DNA of 8,449 nt from Bacillota bacterium (GCA_021848765.1 JAJZTU010000140.1:1-8449), one strand, 5' to 3'. Shown: positions 1 to 7,503, counted from the stretch's first letter. Program-made: numbers and translations. The notes: generated by a model from the sequence alone, not told the origin.

Positions 1-834
1 AACCCGCCCAATATCATTGGCATCAAGGCCTGCCAACACCTCCTGCCCGGGGTGCTTCAGGCTGGGGTATTTGATACCGCATTCCACCAGACCATGCCCG
101 ATTATGCGTATTTGTACGGTCTCCCCTATGAACTGTACCAAAAATACGGTATCCGCCGCTACGGTTTTCACGGGACTTCTCATAAATATGTGTCCCAAAG
201 AGCCGCTGCAATGCTGGGCAAGCCCCGGTCGGCGACCAAAATCATCACCTGCCACCTGGGGAACGGGGCCAGCATAACTGCTGTGGACGGTGGCAAGTCC
301 GTGGCCACCAGCATGGGCTTTACCCCTTTAGAGGGTCTGATGATGGGGACGCGTTGTGGGGATATTGACCCCGCCATTGTAATGTTTATAATGGAGAAAG
401 AGGGCTTGACCGTTGAGCAGGTCAATGACCTCCTGAACAAAAAAAGCGGTGTCCTGGGCTTGTCCGGCCTCTCCAGTGACTTCCGGGATCTGGAGGCTGC
501 AGCTAAGGATGGCCACAAGCGGGCTCAACTGGCCCTGGATATCTTCGCCTATGACGTGAAAAAGTACATAGGCGCCTATGCGGCAGTCCTAAACGGAGTA
601 GATGCCATTGTGTTCACTGCCGGGTTGGGAGAAAACTCTATCCTGATCCGTTCCATGGTCTGCGACCGTTTGGATTACCTGGGAGTTCGCCTGGACAATG
701 AGAAAAATCAGGTGCGGGGCCAGGAAACTGACATTTCCGCTGCCGGTTCTGCAGTTAAGGTTTTGGTGATTCCTACCAATGAAGAACTCATGATTGCCTT
801 AGACACCCAACGCCTGGTCTCCGGCCAAATGTAA
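1..834 (+). CDS. ackA: Acetate kinase, C-terminal part (5' end outside window)
   Basis: Acetate kinase interconverts acetyl phosphate + ADP and acetate + ATP in the cytoplasm, the substrate-level ATP step of acetate fermentation. Frame 1 is open from the first base to the TAA at 832-834, giving 277 residues; the family is about 400 long, so roughly the first 120 are missing. An internal ATG at 52 lies within the conserved core and is not the start. Visible family motifs are DTAFHQTMP (from 73, containing the catalytic Asp), HGTSH (169-183), the phosphate-binding HLGNGAS (253-273), GTRCGDIDP (346-372, with the active-site Arg at 352-354), FTAGLGENS (from about 613) and the C-terminal TNEELMIA with its metal-binding Glu at 781-783. 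All key residues in the visible part are intact. No clear intrinsic terminator follows in the 66 bases before the next promoter. Pta, the usual partner, would have to lie outside the window. The identification is essentially certain. Confidence 0.97.
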   Translation, partial: NPPNIIGIKACQHLLPGVLQAGVFDTAFHQTMPDYAYLYGLPYELYQKYGIRRYGFHGTSHKYVSQRAAAMLGKPRSATKIITCHLGNGASITAVDGGKSVATSMGFTPLEGLMMGTRCGDIDPAIVMFIMEKEGLTVEQVNDLLNKKSGVLGLSGLSSDFRDLEAAAKDGHKRAQLALDIFAYDVKKYIGAYAAVLNGVDAIVFTAGLGENSILIRSMVCDRLDYLGVRLDNEKNQVRGQETDISAAGSAVKVLVIPTNEELMIALDTQRLVSGQM

Positions 835-900
835 GAGTTTTGCGGCACCATGAAATCATCTGACCTAACGGCCGGCAGGTACCTTGGTTCTCTTTCGGGG

Positions 901-930
901 TTGACAAAGTCCGTTAATTACAAGTATAAT
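901..930 (+). promoter_or_regulatory. SigA-type promoter for yceD-rpmF
   Basis: A consensus -35 TTGACA (901-906) and a consensus -10 TATAAT (925-930) are separated by 18 bases. Transcription would start near 937, leaving a leader of about 24 bases before the yceD ATG. Both hexamers match the vegetative consensus at 6/6, which fits constitutive, growth-linked expression of a ribosomal protein gene. The promoter lies 66 bases after the ackA stop, so yceD-rpmF need not depend on ackA transcription. Confidence 0.85.
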
Positions 931-948
931 TACCTTTGGTAAAATATT

Positions 949-955
949 GAGGTGG
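949..955 (+). promoter_or_regulatory. Ribosome binding site that sets the yceD start
   Basis: GAGGTGG lies 5 bases before the ATG at 961. An in-frame GTG at 952 lies inside this Shine-Dalgarno stretch and so cannot be the start it serves. ATG 961 is therefore preferred. Confidence 0.7.
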
Positions 956-960
956 ACACC

Positions 961-1479
961 ATGCTCATTGATGTGACCAAAATTAAGAAGATTGCCGGGA
1001 AAGCCTTTCCCTTTAAGCTGGAAGCACAGTGGCCTCCCCTGGAATTACAGGGGGAGACCCTTTCATTTAAGGGGCCGCTCACTGTAGAGGGCACGGCAAC
1101 CAATACCGGCAGAATAATTCTGGTAGACGGGACCGTTTCGGTTACCCTGCAGAGGCCATGTGGCCGCTGCCTGGAACCGGTGACCCAGTCCTTGCAGGCG
1201 CCTTTTTCCGAGGAATATCTGCATGTGTCTGAAAAAGGCCAGGATTTAGCCGGGACAGATGAAGAAAAGCTGGTAATCTTCGAAGGAAACAACATTGATT
1301 TAGCCCCTCAAGTTCGCGAAAACCTGCTGCTGGAGTTGCCCATGAGCGGGTTGTGCCGGCAGGACTGCCGGGGTTTATGTCCCGTTTGCGGTCAAAACCT
1401 CAATGTCCGGGAATGTGACTGCCAGCCTGTCAACATCGATCCCCGGCTGCAGGTTTTAGAAAAGTTTTTAAAGTCTTAA
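961..1479 (+). CDS. yceD: YceD family (DUF177) protein, 23S rRNA accumulation
   Basis: A 172-residue protein of the YceD/DUF177 family, which in studied bacteria promotes accumulation of 23S rRNA / the large subunit and is almost always encoded directly before rpmF. The sequence shows the usual beta-rich N-terminal half and the cysteine pattern of the clostridial type: C67-x2-C70 (CGRC), then C132, C136, C140-x2-C143 and C152-x-C154 close to the C-terminus. This pattern suggests a bound metal, which is inference. The start is ATG 961, chosen over GTG 952 because the Shine-Dalgarno GAGGTGG overlaps the latter. rpmF begins 26 bases after the stop, so the two are cotranscribed from the promoter at 901-930. 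Family and neighbourhood agree, so the name is secure; the biochemical role is known only from the family. Confidence 0.92.
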   Translation: MLIDVTKIKKIAGKAFPFKLEAQWPPLELQGETLSFKGPLTVEGTATNTGRIILVDGTVSVTLQRPCGRCLEPVTQSLQAPFSEEYLHVSEKGQDLAGTDEEKLVIFEGNNIDLAPQVRENLLLELPMSGLCRQDCRGLCPVCGQNLNVRECDCQPVNIDPRLQVLEKFLKS

Positions 1480-1505
1480 AGGTTTGCCAAAGGAGGTGTT
1501 TAGTC

Positions 1506-1685
1506 ATGGGAGTTCCACAGCACAGAAGATCTAAATCCAATATTAGAAATAGAAGGGCTCAGCAAAAAATCGAGGCTCCGAAGTTCGGAGGCTGCCCTCA
1601 GTGCCATGCACCCAAGGAGCCGCATAAGGTTTGTCCTGAGTGCGGATTCTACAAAGGCAAAGAAGTTATTGCCAAGGCTGAATAG
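1506..1685 (+). CDS. rpmF: 50S ribosomal protein L32
   Basis: A 59-residue basic protein starting MGVPQHRRSKSNIRNRRAQ, typical of L32, a small protein of the 50S subunit. It carries an intact zinc ribbon, C30-x2-C33 and C43-x2-C46 (CPQC and CPEC), so this is the zinc-binding C+ form rather than the cysteine-free paralogue. Translation is served by the very strong site AAGGAGGTG (1490-1498), 7 bases before the ATG. It is the second gene of the yceD-rpmF unit, 26 bases after the yceD stop. A hairpin follows the TAG within 16 bases, so the unit appears to end here and not to continue into the fatty-acid genes (fapR/plsX) that often follow rpmF in Firmicutes. Confidence 0.96.
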   Translation: MGVPQHRRSKSNIRNRRAQQKIEAPKFGGCPQCHAPKEPHKVCPECGFYKGKEVIAKAE

Positions 1686-1688
1686 TGT

Positions 1689-1733
1689 AAGCAACGTAGT
1701 GGAGCAGGCTAAATTAGGCCTGCTCCTTTGCTT
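1689..1733 (+). terminator. Probable intrinsic terminator after rpmF
   Basis: A perfect 9-bp GC-rich stem is formed by GGAGCAGGC (1701-1709) and GCCTGCTCC (1718-1726) with an 8-base loop. AAGCAA (1689-1694) and TTGCTT (1728-1733) can extend it as an outer stem across an unpaired stretch. The following tract (TTTGCTTATCTT) is only moderately T-rich, so termination may be incomplete. The hairpin itself is clear. Confidence 0.7.
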
Positions 1734-1789
1734 ATCTTACCACAACTTCAGTCTCTCCGCCTCTTGCCTTAACTCTTCCCCTGCCATAA

Positions 1790-1819
1790 TTTACAAATTG
1801 GGCAAAAGTAGGATTTTAT
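1790..1819 (+). promoter_or_regulatory. Weak candidate SigA promoter for the sigma-54 activator gene
   Basis: TTTACA (1790-1795) and TTTTAT (1814-1819) are separated by 18 bases, which would place the start near 1826 and give a leader of about 50 bases. The -10 match is poor. It is listed because a terminator separates this gene from rpmF, so a promoter is expected between 1734 and 1857. No GG-N10-GC sigma-54 element and no TGGCAA-N6-TTGCCA dyad were seen in this stretch. Confidence 0.25.
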
Positions 1820-1857
1820 GCTAAAACGGAGAAGTCTTTAGCAACAATCTAATGAAC

Positions 1858-1866
1858 GAGAGGTGA
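1858..1866 (+). promoter_or_regulatory. Ribosome binding site that sets a TTG start
   Basis: GAGAGGTGA lies 9 bases before TTG 1876. There is no ATG or GTG in frame near it. The first ACT-domain residues are encoded directly after the TTG, so a later start would cut into the domain. Confidence 0.65.
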
Positions 1867-1875
1867 GATAGCGCA

Positions 1876-3465
1876 TTGGAAAGCCCGAGACTACGGATTA
1901 GCTTTGAAGACAGGGTAGGTTTTCTATTTGACGTATCCAGGGTTATGGTTGCTTGGGGTTTGAATATTCTTTTGATAGAAATCCAGACAAGCAGCCTGTA
2001 TGTACACATCGAGAAGATAGGTTTAAGGGAATTGGCAGGACTAATGAATGAGTTAACCAAAATTCCGGGGGTTTTAGAGCTATGTCAGGTGTCCCTGATG
2101 CCTTCGGAGGAAAGAGAAAAGAAAATTAAGGCGGTACTGGATGCGGTGAGTGAAGGAATCTTGGCAGTGGATTCTGAGGGAAACATAACTACCATCAATC
2201 CGGTAGCAGAAAAAATTTTTCAATGTTCTGCTGCGGAGCTCTTAGGTAAAAAATTCGCCGAAGCGCTATCTGCTGAAACGCCAATTTTGCGCTGTCTCGA
2301 AGATGGCAACCCCTACAATTACAAGGAAATCAGCCTCAACACCCCCAAAGGGCGGCTGAACTTTCTCAGCACGGGCAGGCCGTTAAAAGATGACCGGGGG
2401 AATATTGTCGGAGCAGTAGCCTGTATCAAAGATATGTCTGATGTTAAACAGTTAGTCTATTCTGTGACTAAGCCGGCCATGACCACCTTTGATGAAATTC
2501 TTGGGATAAGTTCGCCGTTGAAAAAAGCCTTAGATTTGGCCCGGATGGTGGCAAAAGGAGACTCTACGGTGTTGATTCGCGGGGAAAGCGGCACGGGTAA
2601 AGAGCTGTTCGCCCGGGCTATTCACATGGGAAGTTTCCGGCAGGGTAAACCTTTTGTGCCGGTTAATTGCGCTGCTTTGCCTGACAATTTACTGGAAAGC
2701 GAACTTTTTGGTTATGTGGAGGGAGCTTTCACCGGAGCACAGAAGGGGGGCAAAGTGGGGCTATTTGAATTTGCCAATAACGGCACACTGTTGTTGGACG
2801 AAATTGGAGAATTATCTCCCCACCTGCAGGCCAAATTACTCCGGGTCTTACAGGAAGGACGGGTACGCCGGATTGGTGACAGGGTGGAAAACCCTGTTAA
2901 CGTCCGGGTGATTGCTGCAACTAACCGTAACCTGGAGGAAATGATCAAGAATGGGGATTTCCGGGAAGATCTCTACTACCGTCTCAATGTAGTACCCATT
3001 TATATTCCTCCTTTACGCCGGCGTAAAGATGATATTCCTGCTTTAACAGAATACCTGATCGGGAAGTTTAGCCGCCGTTTGAATAAAAATATAAGCAATA
3101 TTGCTGTTGAAGCAATGGATAAACTGATTAATTACCATTGGCCGGGAAATATCAGGGAACTGGAGAATGTGTTAGAGCGAGCGATGATTCTGGTACAGGG
3201 TACGGAAATTCAACCTGAACAAATAATTCTGGACCGCAATTATGATGGAGCAGAAGAGAATGAAACCAGCCTGGAAGGTACCGGTAAGGTGCTTAAGGAA
3301 ATCTGGGCTGACGGGAGCGGTACACTGGAAGAGGCTGTAAATGCCTTTGAAAGGCAGTTTATGGCCCAAGCTCTTGGAAAATACGGAAGCATCCGGCAGA
3401 CCGCCAAAGCCCTTGGGGTTTCCCATACGACTATTATGAATAAAATTAAAAAATATGGATTTTAA
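1876..3465 (+). CDS. Sigma-54-dependent activator: ACT-PAS-AAA+-TyrR-like HTH
   Basis: A 529-residue bacterial enhancer-binding protein that should use ATP to open sigma-54 RNA polymerase at a -24/-12 promoter. Domains in order are an ACT domain (about 5-75, amino-acid-sensing type, as in TyrR); a PAS domain (about 80-190, from KIKAVLDAVSEGILAVDSEG); an AAA+ domain (about 205-440) with Walker A GESGTGKE (236-243), sigma-54 contact loop GAFTGA (283-288), Walker B LLLDE (305-309) and arginines R363 and R369 in FREDLYYRLN; and a Fis/TyrR-type helix-turn-helix (504-529) with LGVSHTTIMNKIKKYGF. The start is TTG 1876. E. coli TyrR has the same overall architecture but lacks a working GAFTGA motif and acts with sigma-70; here the motif is intact. 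The gene stands alone between two terminators. The likely target is the sigma-54 promoter before ald (7682), where dyads of TyrR-box geometry occur. Class and domains are secure; effector (perhaps alanine or another amino acid) and target are inference. Confidence 0.93.
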   Translation: MESPRLRISFEDRVGFLFDVSRVMVAWGLNILLIEIQTSSLYVHIEKIGLRELAGLMNELTKIPGVLELCQVSLMPSEEREKKIKAVLDAVSEGILAVDSEGNITTINPVAEKIFQCSAAELLGKKFAEALSAETPILRCLEDGNPYNYKEISLNTPKGRLNFLSTGRPLKDDRGNIVGAVACIKDMSDVKQLVYSVTKPAMTTFDEILGISSPLKKALDLARMVAKGDSTVLIRGESGTGKELFARAIHMGSFRQGKPFVPVNCAALPDNLLESELFGYVEGAFTGAQKGGKVGLFEFANNGTLLLDEIGELSPHLQAKLLRVLQEGRVRRIGDRVENPVNVRVIAATNRNLEEMIKNGDFREDLYYRLNVVPIYIPPLRRRKDDIPALTEYLIGKFSRRLNKNISNIAVEAMDKLINYHWPGNIRELENVLERAMILVQGTEIQPEQIILDRNYDGAEENETSLEGTGKVLKEIWADGSGTLEEAVNAFERQFMAQALGKYGSIRQTAKALGVSHTTIMNKIKKYGF

Positions 3466-3499
3466 TGCTTATGCTTACACTATTGATTTACCCTGTGAG

Positions 3500-3533
3500 A
3501 ACCTCAAGCAGAATGCCGGCTTGAGGTTTTTTT
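3500..3533 (+). terminator. Strong intrinsic terminator of the activator gene (repeat copy 1)
   Basis: A perfect 8-bp stem is formed by CCTCAAGC (3502-3509) and GCTTGAGG (3519-3526) with a 9-base loop, extended by AA/TT pairing, and followed by seven T (3527-3533). It begins 34 bases after the activator stop. The element is 31/34 identical to 7631-7664, downstream of the germination operon. Confidence 0.9.
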
Positions 3534-3630
3534 GTTATGTAGGATAAAATAAAGGGCGCTTCATCTTAGGGTCCGGATAAAACTATACCAGGGGAGAAAA
3601 AATATACCATACAAACATAAGAGAGCGAAG

Positions 3631-5226
3631 ATGATGATGATGAAGCTATTGAAGAAGTTGTTTCGGAAAAGGCGTGCTGTTACTTCGAAGAAAAACCAGA
3701 ATAACTATTCTGGAGAAATTAAGCTGCCCCGCGACTTGGCGAAAAAGATGCAAATGCTCAGGCCGTATATTGAAAAAAATAGTGATATTATTTCCCGTCC
3801 CTTTTTAATAACAGAGGCGGAAAACCTCCAGGCGGTTGCAATCTACATGGAAGGTATAATTGATACTGCGGCTCTCAACCGGGATGTCCTTAAACCGCTA
3901 ATGCTGAATGCCAGCCGGGAACAACTGGAGAAAAAAGGGACTAATCATCTGATCGACCGCATTTATCAGACATCCCTGACCGTGGGGCGGGTAATAAAGG
4001 TGGACACATTTCCCGCCCTGGTACAAAATATTTTTGACGGCCTAACCATCCTCATGTTTGACGGGCTTGCCGAGGTGCTGGCCGTCGATATCCGTGGGGG
4101 GGAAAGCCGGGCCATTGAAGAAGCGACTGCAGAAAAAACTCTCCGGGGTCCCCGTGAGGCCTTTATTGAGAGTTTAATCGTCAATATTGCCCTTATCCGT
4201 CGCAAACTCAGGGATCCTAATCTGGTAGTAGAAAAAATGGTGCTGGGGAAACGGACCCGTACCGAAGTGGCATTCCTCTACATTGACGATATTGCCGATC
4301 CCCAAATCGTTGCAGAAGTGAAAGCGAGAGTGGCTAGGATTGACATTGACGGGAATGTGGTACCAGGCTACATCGAGCAACTGATTGAAGATAATCCTTA
4401 CTCGGTTTTCCCCCAAATCGAGGAGACAGAGCGCCCTGACAAGGTAATGGCCCACCTGCTGGAGGGTAAGATAGCCCTCCTTGCAGACGGGAGCCCCTTC
4501 GCGGCAATCCTTCCCAGCCTGTTTGTCCAGTTTTTGCAGGCCTCAGAAGATTATTTTGACCGGACATACATAGGGTCTTTTCTCAGGGCTATCCGCTATA
4601 TTGCTTTCTTCCTGGCCATTTCTCTTCCTGCACTCTATGTGGCCCTGCTCAGTTTTCAACAGGAGCTGATTCCTTTTGATCTGATTGTCTCACTGGCGGA
4701 AAACCGCAAGGCAGTCCCTTTTCCGGTGGCAGTTGAGGCCCTCCTGCTGGAACTGATTATTCAAATAACTATTGAAACCGGACTGCGCCTTCCGACTCCT
4801 GTAGGCCAAACAGTCGGAGTGGTCGGGGGAATAATTCTCGGACAAGCCGCAATTTCTGCCAACTTAGCCAGCCCTGCCATCGTGATCATTATCTCGGTCA
4901 CGACAATCTGTACCTTTGCCATACCGGTTCAAAGCATGGCCCTGGCAACCAGAATCCTGCGGCTGCCCCTGTTAGTCTTCGCTGCTTCTTTCGGCGTTTT
5001 CGGCTTTTCCCTTGGCTGGCTGCTTATACTGGCTCACCTTGCTTCTTTGGAGAGCGTCGGGGTCCCCTATTTCGCTCCTTTCGCTCCCACCCGTTTTGCG
5101 GATCTGAAAGACTCTTTCTTCCGCACTTTTATCTATAAGATGAAGAACCGGCCCGTATCCATTCCTGTTCAGGACAGGCAGCGGCAGGCAAGCACAGGGA
5201 GAAAGGATAAAAACAATGGAAGATAA
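3631..5226 (+). CDS. GerA-family spore germinant receptor, A subunit (GerAA/GerKA type)
   Basis: A 531-residue subunit of a germinant receptor in the inner membrane of the spore, where A, B and C subunits together sense nutrients and start germination. It has the family layout and length: a hydrophilic N-terminal region (about 1-310) followed by a membrane domain with segments near 317-342, 364-385, 395-435 and 450-480, and a short basic C-terminal tail. The conserved PVGQTVGVVGGIILGQAA begins at residue 390. Four consecutive ATG codons (3631, 3634, 3637, 3640) make the start ambiguous by up to three residues. The nearby Shine-Dalgarno match is weak (AAGAGAG, 3619-3625), while a better purine run at 3590-3597 is too far away. 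It overlaps the B gene by 11 bases. No convincing sporulation (sigma-G or sigma-F) promoter was found between 3534 and 3630. The family is certain; which paralogue and which germinant cannot be read from sequence. Confidence 0.94.
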   Translation: MMMMKLLKKLFRKRRAVTSKKNQNNYSGEIKLPRDLAKKMQMLRPYIEKNSDIISRPFLITEAENLQAVAIYMEGIIDTAALNRDVLKPLMLNASREQLEKKGTNHLIDRIYQTSLTVGRVIKVDTFPALVQNIFDGLTILMFDGLAEVLAVDIRGGESRAIEEATAEKTLRGPREAFIESLIVNIALIRRKLRDPNLVVEKMVLGKRTRTEVAFLYIDDIADPQIVAEVKARVARIDIDGNVVPGYIEQLIEDNPYSVFPQIEETERPDKVMAHLLEGKIALLADGSPFAAILPSLFVQFLQASEDYFDRTYIGSFLRAIRYIAFFLAISLPALYVALLSFQQELIPFDLIVSLAENRKAVPFPVAVEALLLELIIQITIETGLRLPTPVGQTVGVVGGIILGQAAISANLASPAIVIIISVTTICTFAIPVQSMALATRILRLPLLVFAASFGVFGFSLGWLLILAHLASLESVGVPYFAPFAPTRFADLKDSFFRTFIYKMKNRPVSIPVQDRQRQASTGRKDKNNGR

Positions 5227-6319
5227 CCCGCGTTTTCAAATCACAAGTAAACAGTCCATCTTTTTTATAATCGGCAGCACCGTCGCCACAGGGATCCTCA
5301 GCTTACCCCGGGTAGCCAGCGCCGATGCCGGTCAGGATGGATGGATATCCGTAATCTTAGGTGTCTGTGCCCCGCTGATTTCTTTGTTGCTTATTGAGCG
5401 ATTGGGGCGGCTCTTTCCCAATTTAACGATGGTAGAAATCGCCCAACTGCTTTTTGGCAAATTCTTAGGCTCTGTTATAACTGCAGGGTTTATTGCTTAT
5501 ATGATTTTCTTTCAATCGATTGTCCTCCGGCTTATCGCTGAAATTACAGCCGTGTTTGCATTACCCAAGACTCCAACCAGTGTAATTGCTTTGTTAAGTA
5601 TAATTTCTGTGATCTACATTGCTCAAAAAGGCGCCAAGGTAGTTGGCAGGCTCAATGAACTGCTTTTCTATATCCTCCTGTTTGATTTGCTGCTGCTTTT
5701 ACCGCCGTTAAAAGTAGCTGACTACACTAACCTTCTGCCGGTTGGGGGGGCAGGGTTAACGGCAATTGTCAAGGGAGCGCTCCCCACAGCTTTTGCCTAT
5801 GAAGGAATGGAAGTGCTCTTGATAATCTATCCAATGGTGACTAAAAAAAATGAGGTCCTCAAGGCAGGGGTTACAGCCCTGGGAATTGCTATGCTGATTT
5901 ATCTTATGGCTACAGTAATTGCTTTACTGGTATTTGGGGCAGAAATATTGCAACATATAATCTGGCCAACTGTGGTGCTATTTAAAGTGGTGGATGTTCC
6001 GGTGATTGAGCGTTTGGAAGTTTTCTTCTTAGCTTTCTGGATGGGACTGGTGTCCAGGCCGGTCATGAATATGTGTTTTGCTTCGTCCTATTCCTTGACC
6101 CGGCTGCTGAAACTTGATATGGAGCAATACTATTCCTATATGGTTATTCTGGTTGGGTTATCCATTTACGTAGTCGCCTTAATTCCTGATAATATTGTCC
6201 AGACATTCAAGTTTGCCACCTATGGAGGTTATGCTTTTTTCATTGCTGCCATTGGCTATCCTCTGCTATTTCATCTGGCAGCTTTCCTGCAGAAAGGCAA
6301 GGTGAAGCAGTATGCTTAG
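5216..6319 (+). CDS. GerA-family spore germinant receptor, B subunit (GerAB/GerKB permease type)
   Basis: A 367-residue integral membrane protein of the endospore germination permease family, related to the APC amino-acid transporters. In characterised receptors the B subunit carries the germinant-binding pocket. About ten hydrophobic segments are visible, from SIFFIIGSTVATGILSLPRV near the N-terminus to GGYAFFIAAIGYPLLFHLAAF near the end; the N-terminal SxxGTGIL-like stretch (GSTVATGILSLP) is typical. The ATG at 5216 lies inside the end of the A gene (11-base overlap) and is preceded by GAAAGGA (5201-5207) at 8 bases, so translation is coupled. It overlaps the C gene by 8 bases. There are no frameshifts and the length is normal. 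Being next to the ald regulator and ald makes L-alanine an attractive but unproven ligand. Confidence 0.94.
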   Translation: MEDNPRFQITSKQSIFFIIGSTVATGILSLPRVASADAGQDGWISVILGVCAPLISLLLIERLGRLFPNLTMVEIAQLLFGKFLGSVITAGFIAYMIFFQSIVLRLIAEITAVFALPKTPTSVIALLSIISVIYIAQKGAKVVGRLNELLFYILLFDLLLLLPPLKVADYTNLLPVGGAGLTAIVKGALPTAFAYEGMEVLLIIYPMVTKKNEVLKAGVTALGIAMLIYLMATVIALLVFGAEILQHIIWPTVVLFKVVDVPVIERLEVFFLAFWMGLVSRPVMNMCFASSYSLTRLLKLDMEQYYSYMVILVGLSIYVVALIPDNIVQTFKFATYGGYAFFIAAIGYPLLFHLAAFLQKGKVKQYA

Positions 6320-7439
6320 ACGGGCTTGCGCCATTTTTCTCATTGGCATTGGGCTATTTGTCCTCCCCGGCTGCTGGGATTACCAGGACCTGGATGAGCT
6401 GTCCCTTCCCATTGTCGGTATCTATGATTTAGCAAAACCATCTGAAAAAAATGAGGAAAAAGTAAAAGTTGCCGGCATTTTTCCGGTGTTATACCCGAAG
6501 ACAGAGGGAAGATATACAATTGTGTATGAAAATGGTCAAACCGTCGGGCAAACACGGGAGAAAAGGAACTATTATTCACCGGAAACCCTTAACGTAGGCA
6601 TGCTCCAAGTGGGGATTTACGGTGAGAAATTGGCAAGAAAAGGCCTGCACGGCGCTAGTGATATTTTATACAGAGCCCCCAAGGTAAAGAATACCATTTA
6701 TATGGCTGTGCTGGAAGGAGGGACCGAAGCTCTCTCCAAGCTTAAATTAAAGGATTACCCAAATCCCGGAGTTTATCTGTTCGGACTGTTAAAGACCGCT
6801 CAAAAGAAGAGCTTCCTGCCAACCACGACCCTGCACTTATACGGAGTACAGGAAGTCACGGCGGGCAAGAACCCTGTTATCCCGCTCTTAAAGATGAAAA
6901 GTAATTCCCGTATTGAAATCTCCGGTACCGGTATTTTTAAAAAGGATAAATTAATCGCCAAGATAGACTTGAAGGATACCCGTTCGCTGGTTATGCTCCG
7001 GGGGCTTGAGGGGGAGGGATCTATTCCTTTTATAGTCGAGAAAAATGGCGAAAAAATAGACGAAGGCTCAGTACTCGTAAAACGCTCCAGAAAAGTAAGG
7101 GTGACCCGTAAAGGCGATGACTTTACTTTCTTTATAACGGTTAAGTTACAGGGTGATGTGATTGAACACAGTTCCCAAAAGTTTTTTATCGACACCAAGA
7201 ATACAATGCCGCTGGAAGAAATTCAGACAGTGATCAAACGTGAAATCGAAAGGGATTGCCGTAAGTTTACACAAAGAATGCAGGAAGAATTTAAAGTAGA
7301 CTGTATCGATGTTACCAAGTATGCCCTGGCAAAGTGGCGGAAGGAATTGAAAGATAAGGTTGAAGAAGGGTTTATCGAAAATGTAAAAATTGTTGTGGAT
7401 GTAGAGGTTAAGATTAAAGGTGTTGGTGTATTAACGTGA
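6312..7439 (+). CDS. GerA-family spore germinant receptor, C subunit (Ger(x)C lipoprotein)
   Basis: A 375-residue lipoprotein, the third receptor subunit, expected on the outer face of the spore inner membrane. The N-terminus is a lipoprotein signal: basic start MLRR, a hydrophobic stretch, and the lipobox LPGC with the lipidated Cys at 21, followed by the family hallmark CWDYQDLDELSLPIVGI. The proline before Gly-Cys is less usual than Ala, Ser or Thr but does not argue against processing. The rest is soluble, with charged C-terminal helices (KREIERDCRKFTQRMQEEF) typical of Ger(x)C proteins, and the length is normal. The ATG overlaps the end of the B gene by 8 bases, with AAGGTGA (6299-6305) 6 bases upstream. 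It is the last gene of the operon; the first hairpin terminator comes 122 bases after the stop. Confidence 0.94.
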   Translation: MLRRACAIFLIGIGLFVLPGCWDYQDLDELSLPIVGIYDLAKPSEKNEEKVKVAGIFPVLYPKTEGRYTIVYENGQTVGQTREKRNYYSPETLNVGMLQVGIYGEKLARKGLHGASDILYRAPKVKNTIYMAVLEGGTEALSKLKLKDYPNPGVYLFGLLKTAQKKSFLPTTTLHLYGVQEVTAGKNPVIPLLKMKSNSRIEISGTGIFKKDKLIAKIDLKDTRSLVMLRGLEGEGSIPFIVEKNGEKIDEGSVLVKRSRKVRVTRKGDDFTFFITVKLQGDVIEHSSQKFFIDTKNTMPLEEIQTVIKREIERDCRKFTQRMQEEFKVDCIDVTKYALAKWRKELKDKVEEGFIENVKIVVDVEVKIKGVGVLT

Positions 7440-7467
7440 ATTAACCTTAGGGGATACTCTGTCCAGC

Positions 7468-7485
7468 TGGCAACAAAAATTGCCA
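7468..7485. promoter_or_regulatory. Candidate activator-binding dyad 1 (TGGCAA-N6-TTGCCA)
   Basis: A perfect 6-bp inverted repeat with a 6-base spacer (CAAAAA). The 6-6-6 geometry matches the TyrR box (TGTAAA-N6-TTTACA), and the activator at 1876-3465 has a TyrR-like HTH. Its centre is about 230 bases upstream of the predicted ald start point, within the usual range for sigma-54 enhancers. Binding by that activator is inference. Confidence 0.6.
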
Positions 7486-7503
7486 TGGAAACTTTTCTTG
7501 CCG
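7486..7503. promoter_or_regulatory. Candidate activator-binding dyad 2, degenerate (TGGAAA-N6-TTGCCG)
   Basis: It directly abuts dyad 1 with no gap and matches its arms at 10 of 12 positions with the same 6-base spacer (CTTTTC). Alone it would not be convincing; beside the perfect copy it suggests a tandem site for cooperative binding. Confidence 0.4.

Noticed and set aside
52..54. ATG 52 as the start of the acetate kinase gene.
   Set aside because: The conserved acetate kinase sequence NPPNIIGIKACQ continues in frame upstream to base 1, so the gene simply enters from outside the window.
180..518. A 112-codon minus-strand frame inside ackA, and similar antisense frames within yceD, the activator and the ger genes.
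   Set aside because: All lie opposite strongly conserved coding sequence, lack ribosome binding sites and show no family features; they are by-products of codon bias.
1606..1824. A 72-codon + strand frame overlapping the end of rpmF and running into the intergenic region.
   Set aside because: It overlaps L32 in another frame, has no ribosome binding site, crosses the terminator hairpin and resembles no protein family.
3534..3630. A sigma-G or sigma-F promoter for the germination operon (GGATA at 3542 with CATCTTA at 3562; GGATA at 3575 with CATACAA at 3608).
   Set aside because: Spacings of 15 and 28 bases do not fit the 17-18 expected for sigma-G, and no sigma-F -10 block is correctly placed. 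A sporulation promoter is expected but not identified.
7469..7484. GGCAA-CAAAAA-TTGCC read as a transcription terminator for the ger operon.
   Set aside because: The stem is only 5-6 bp and no T-tract follows it; the recurrence of the same dyad at 7581 points to a protein-binding site instead.
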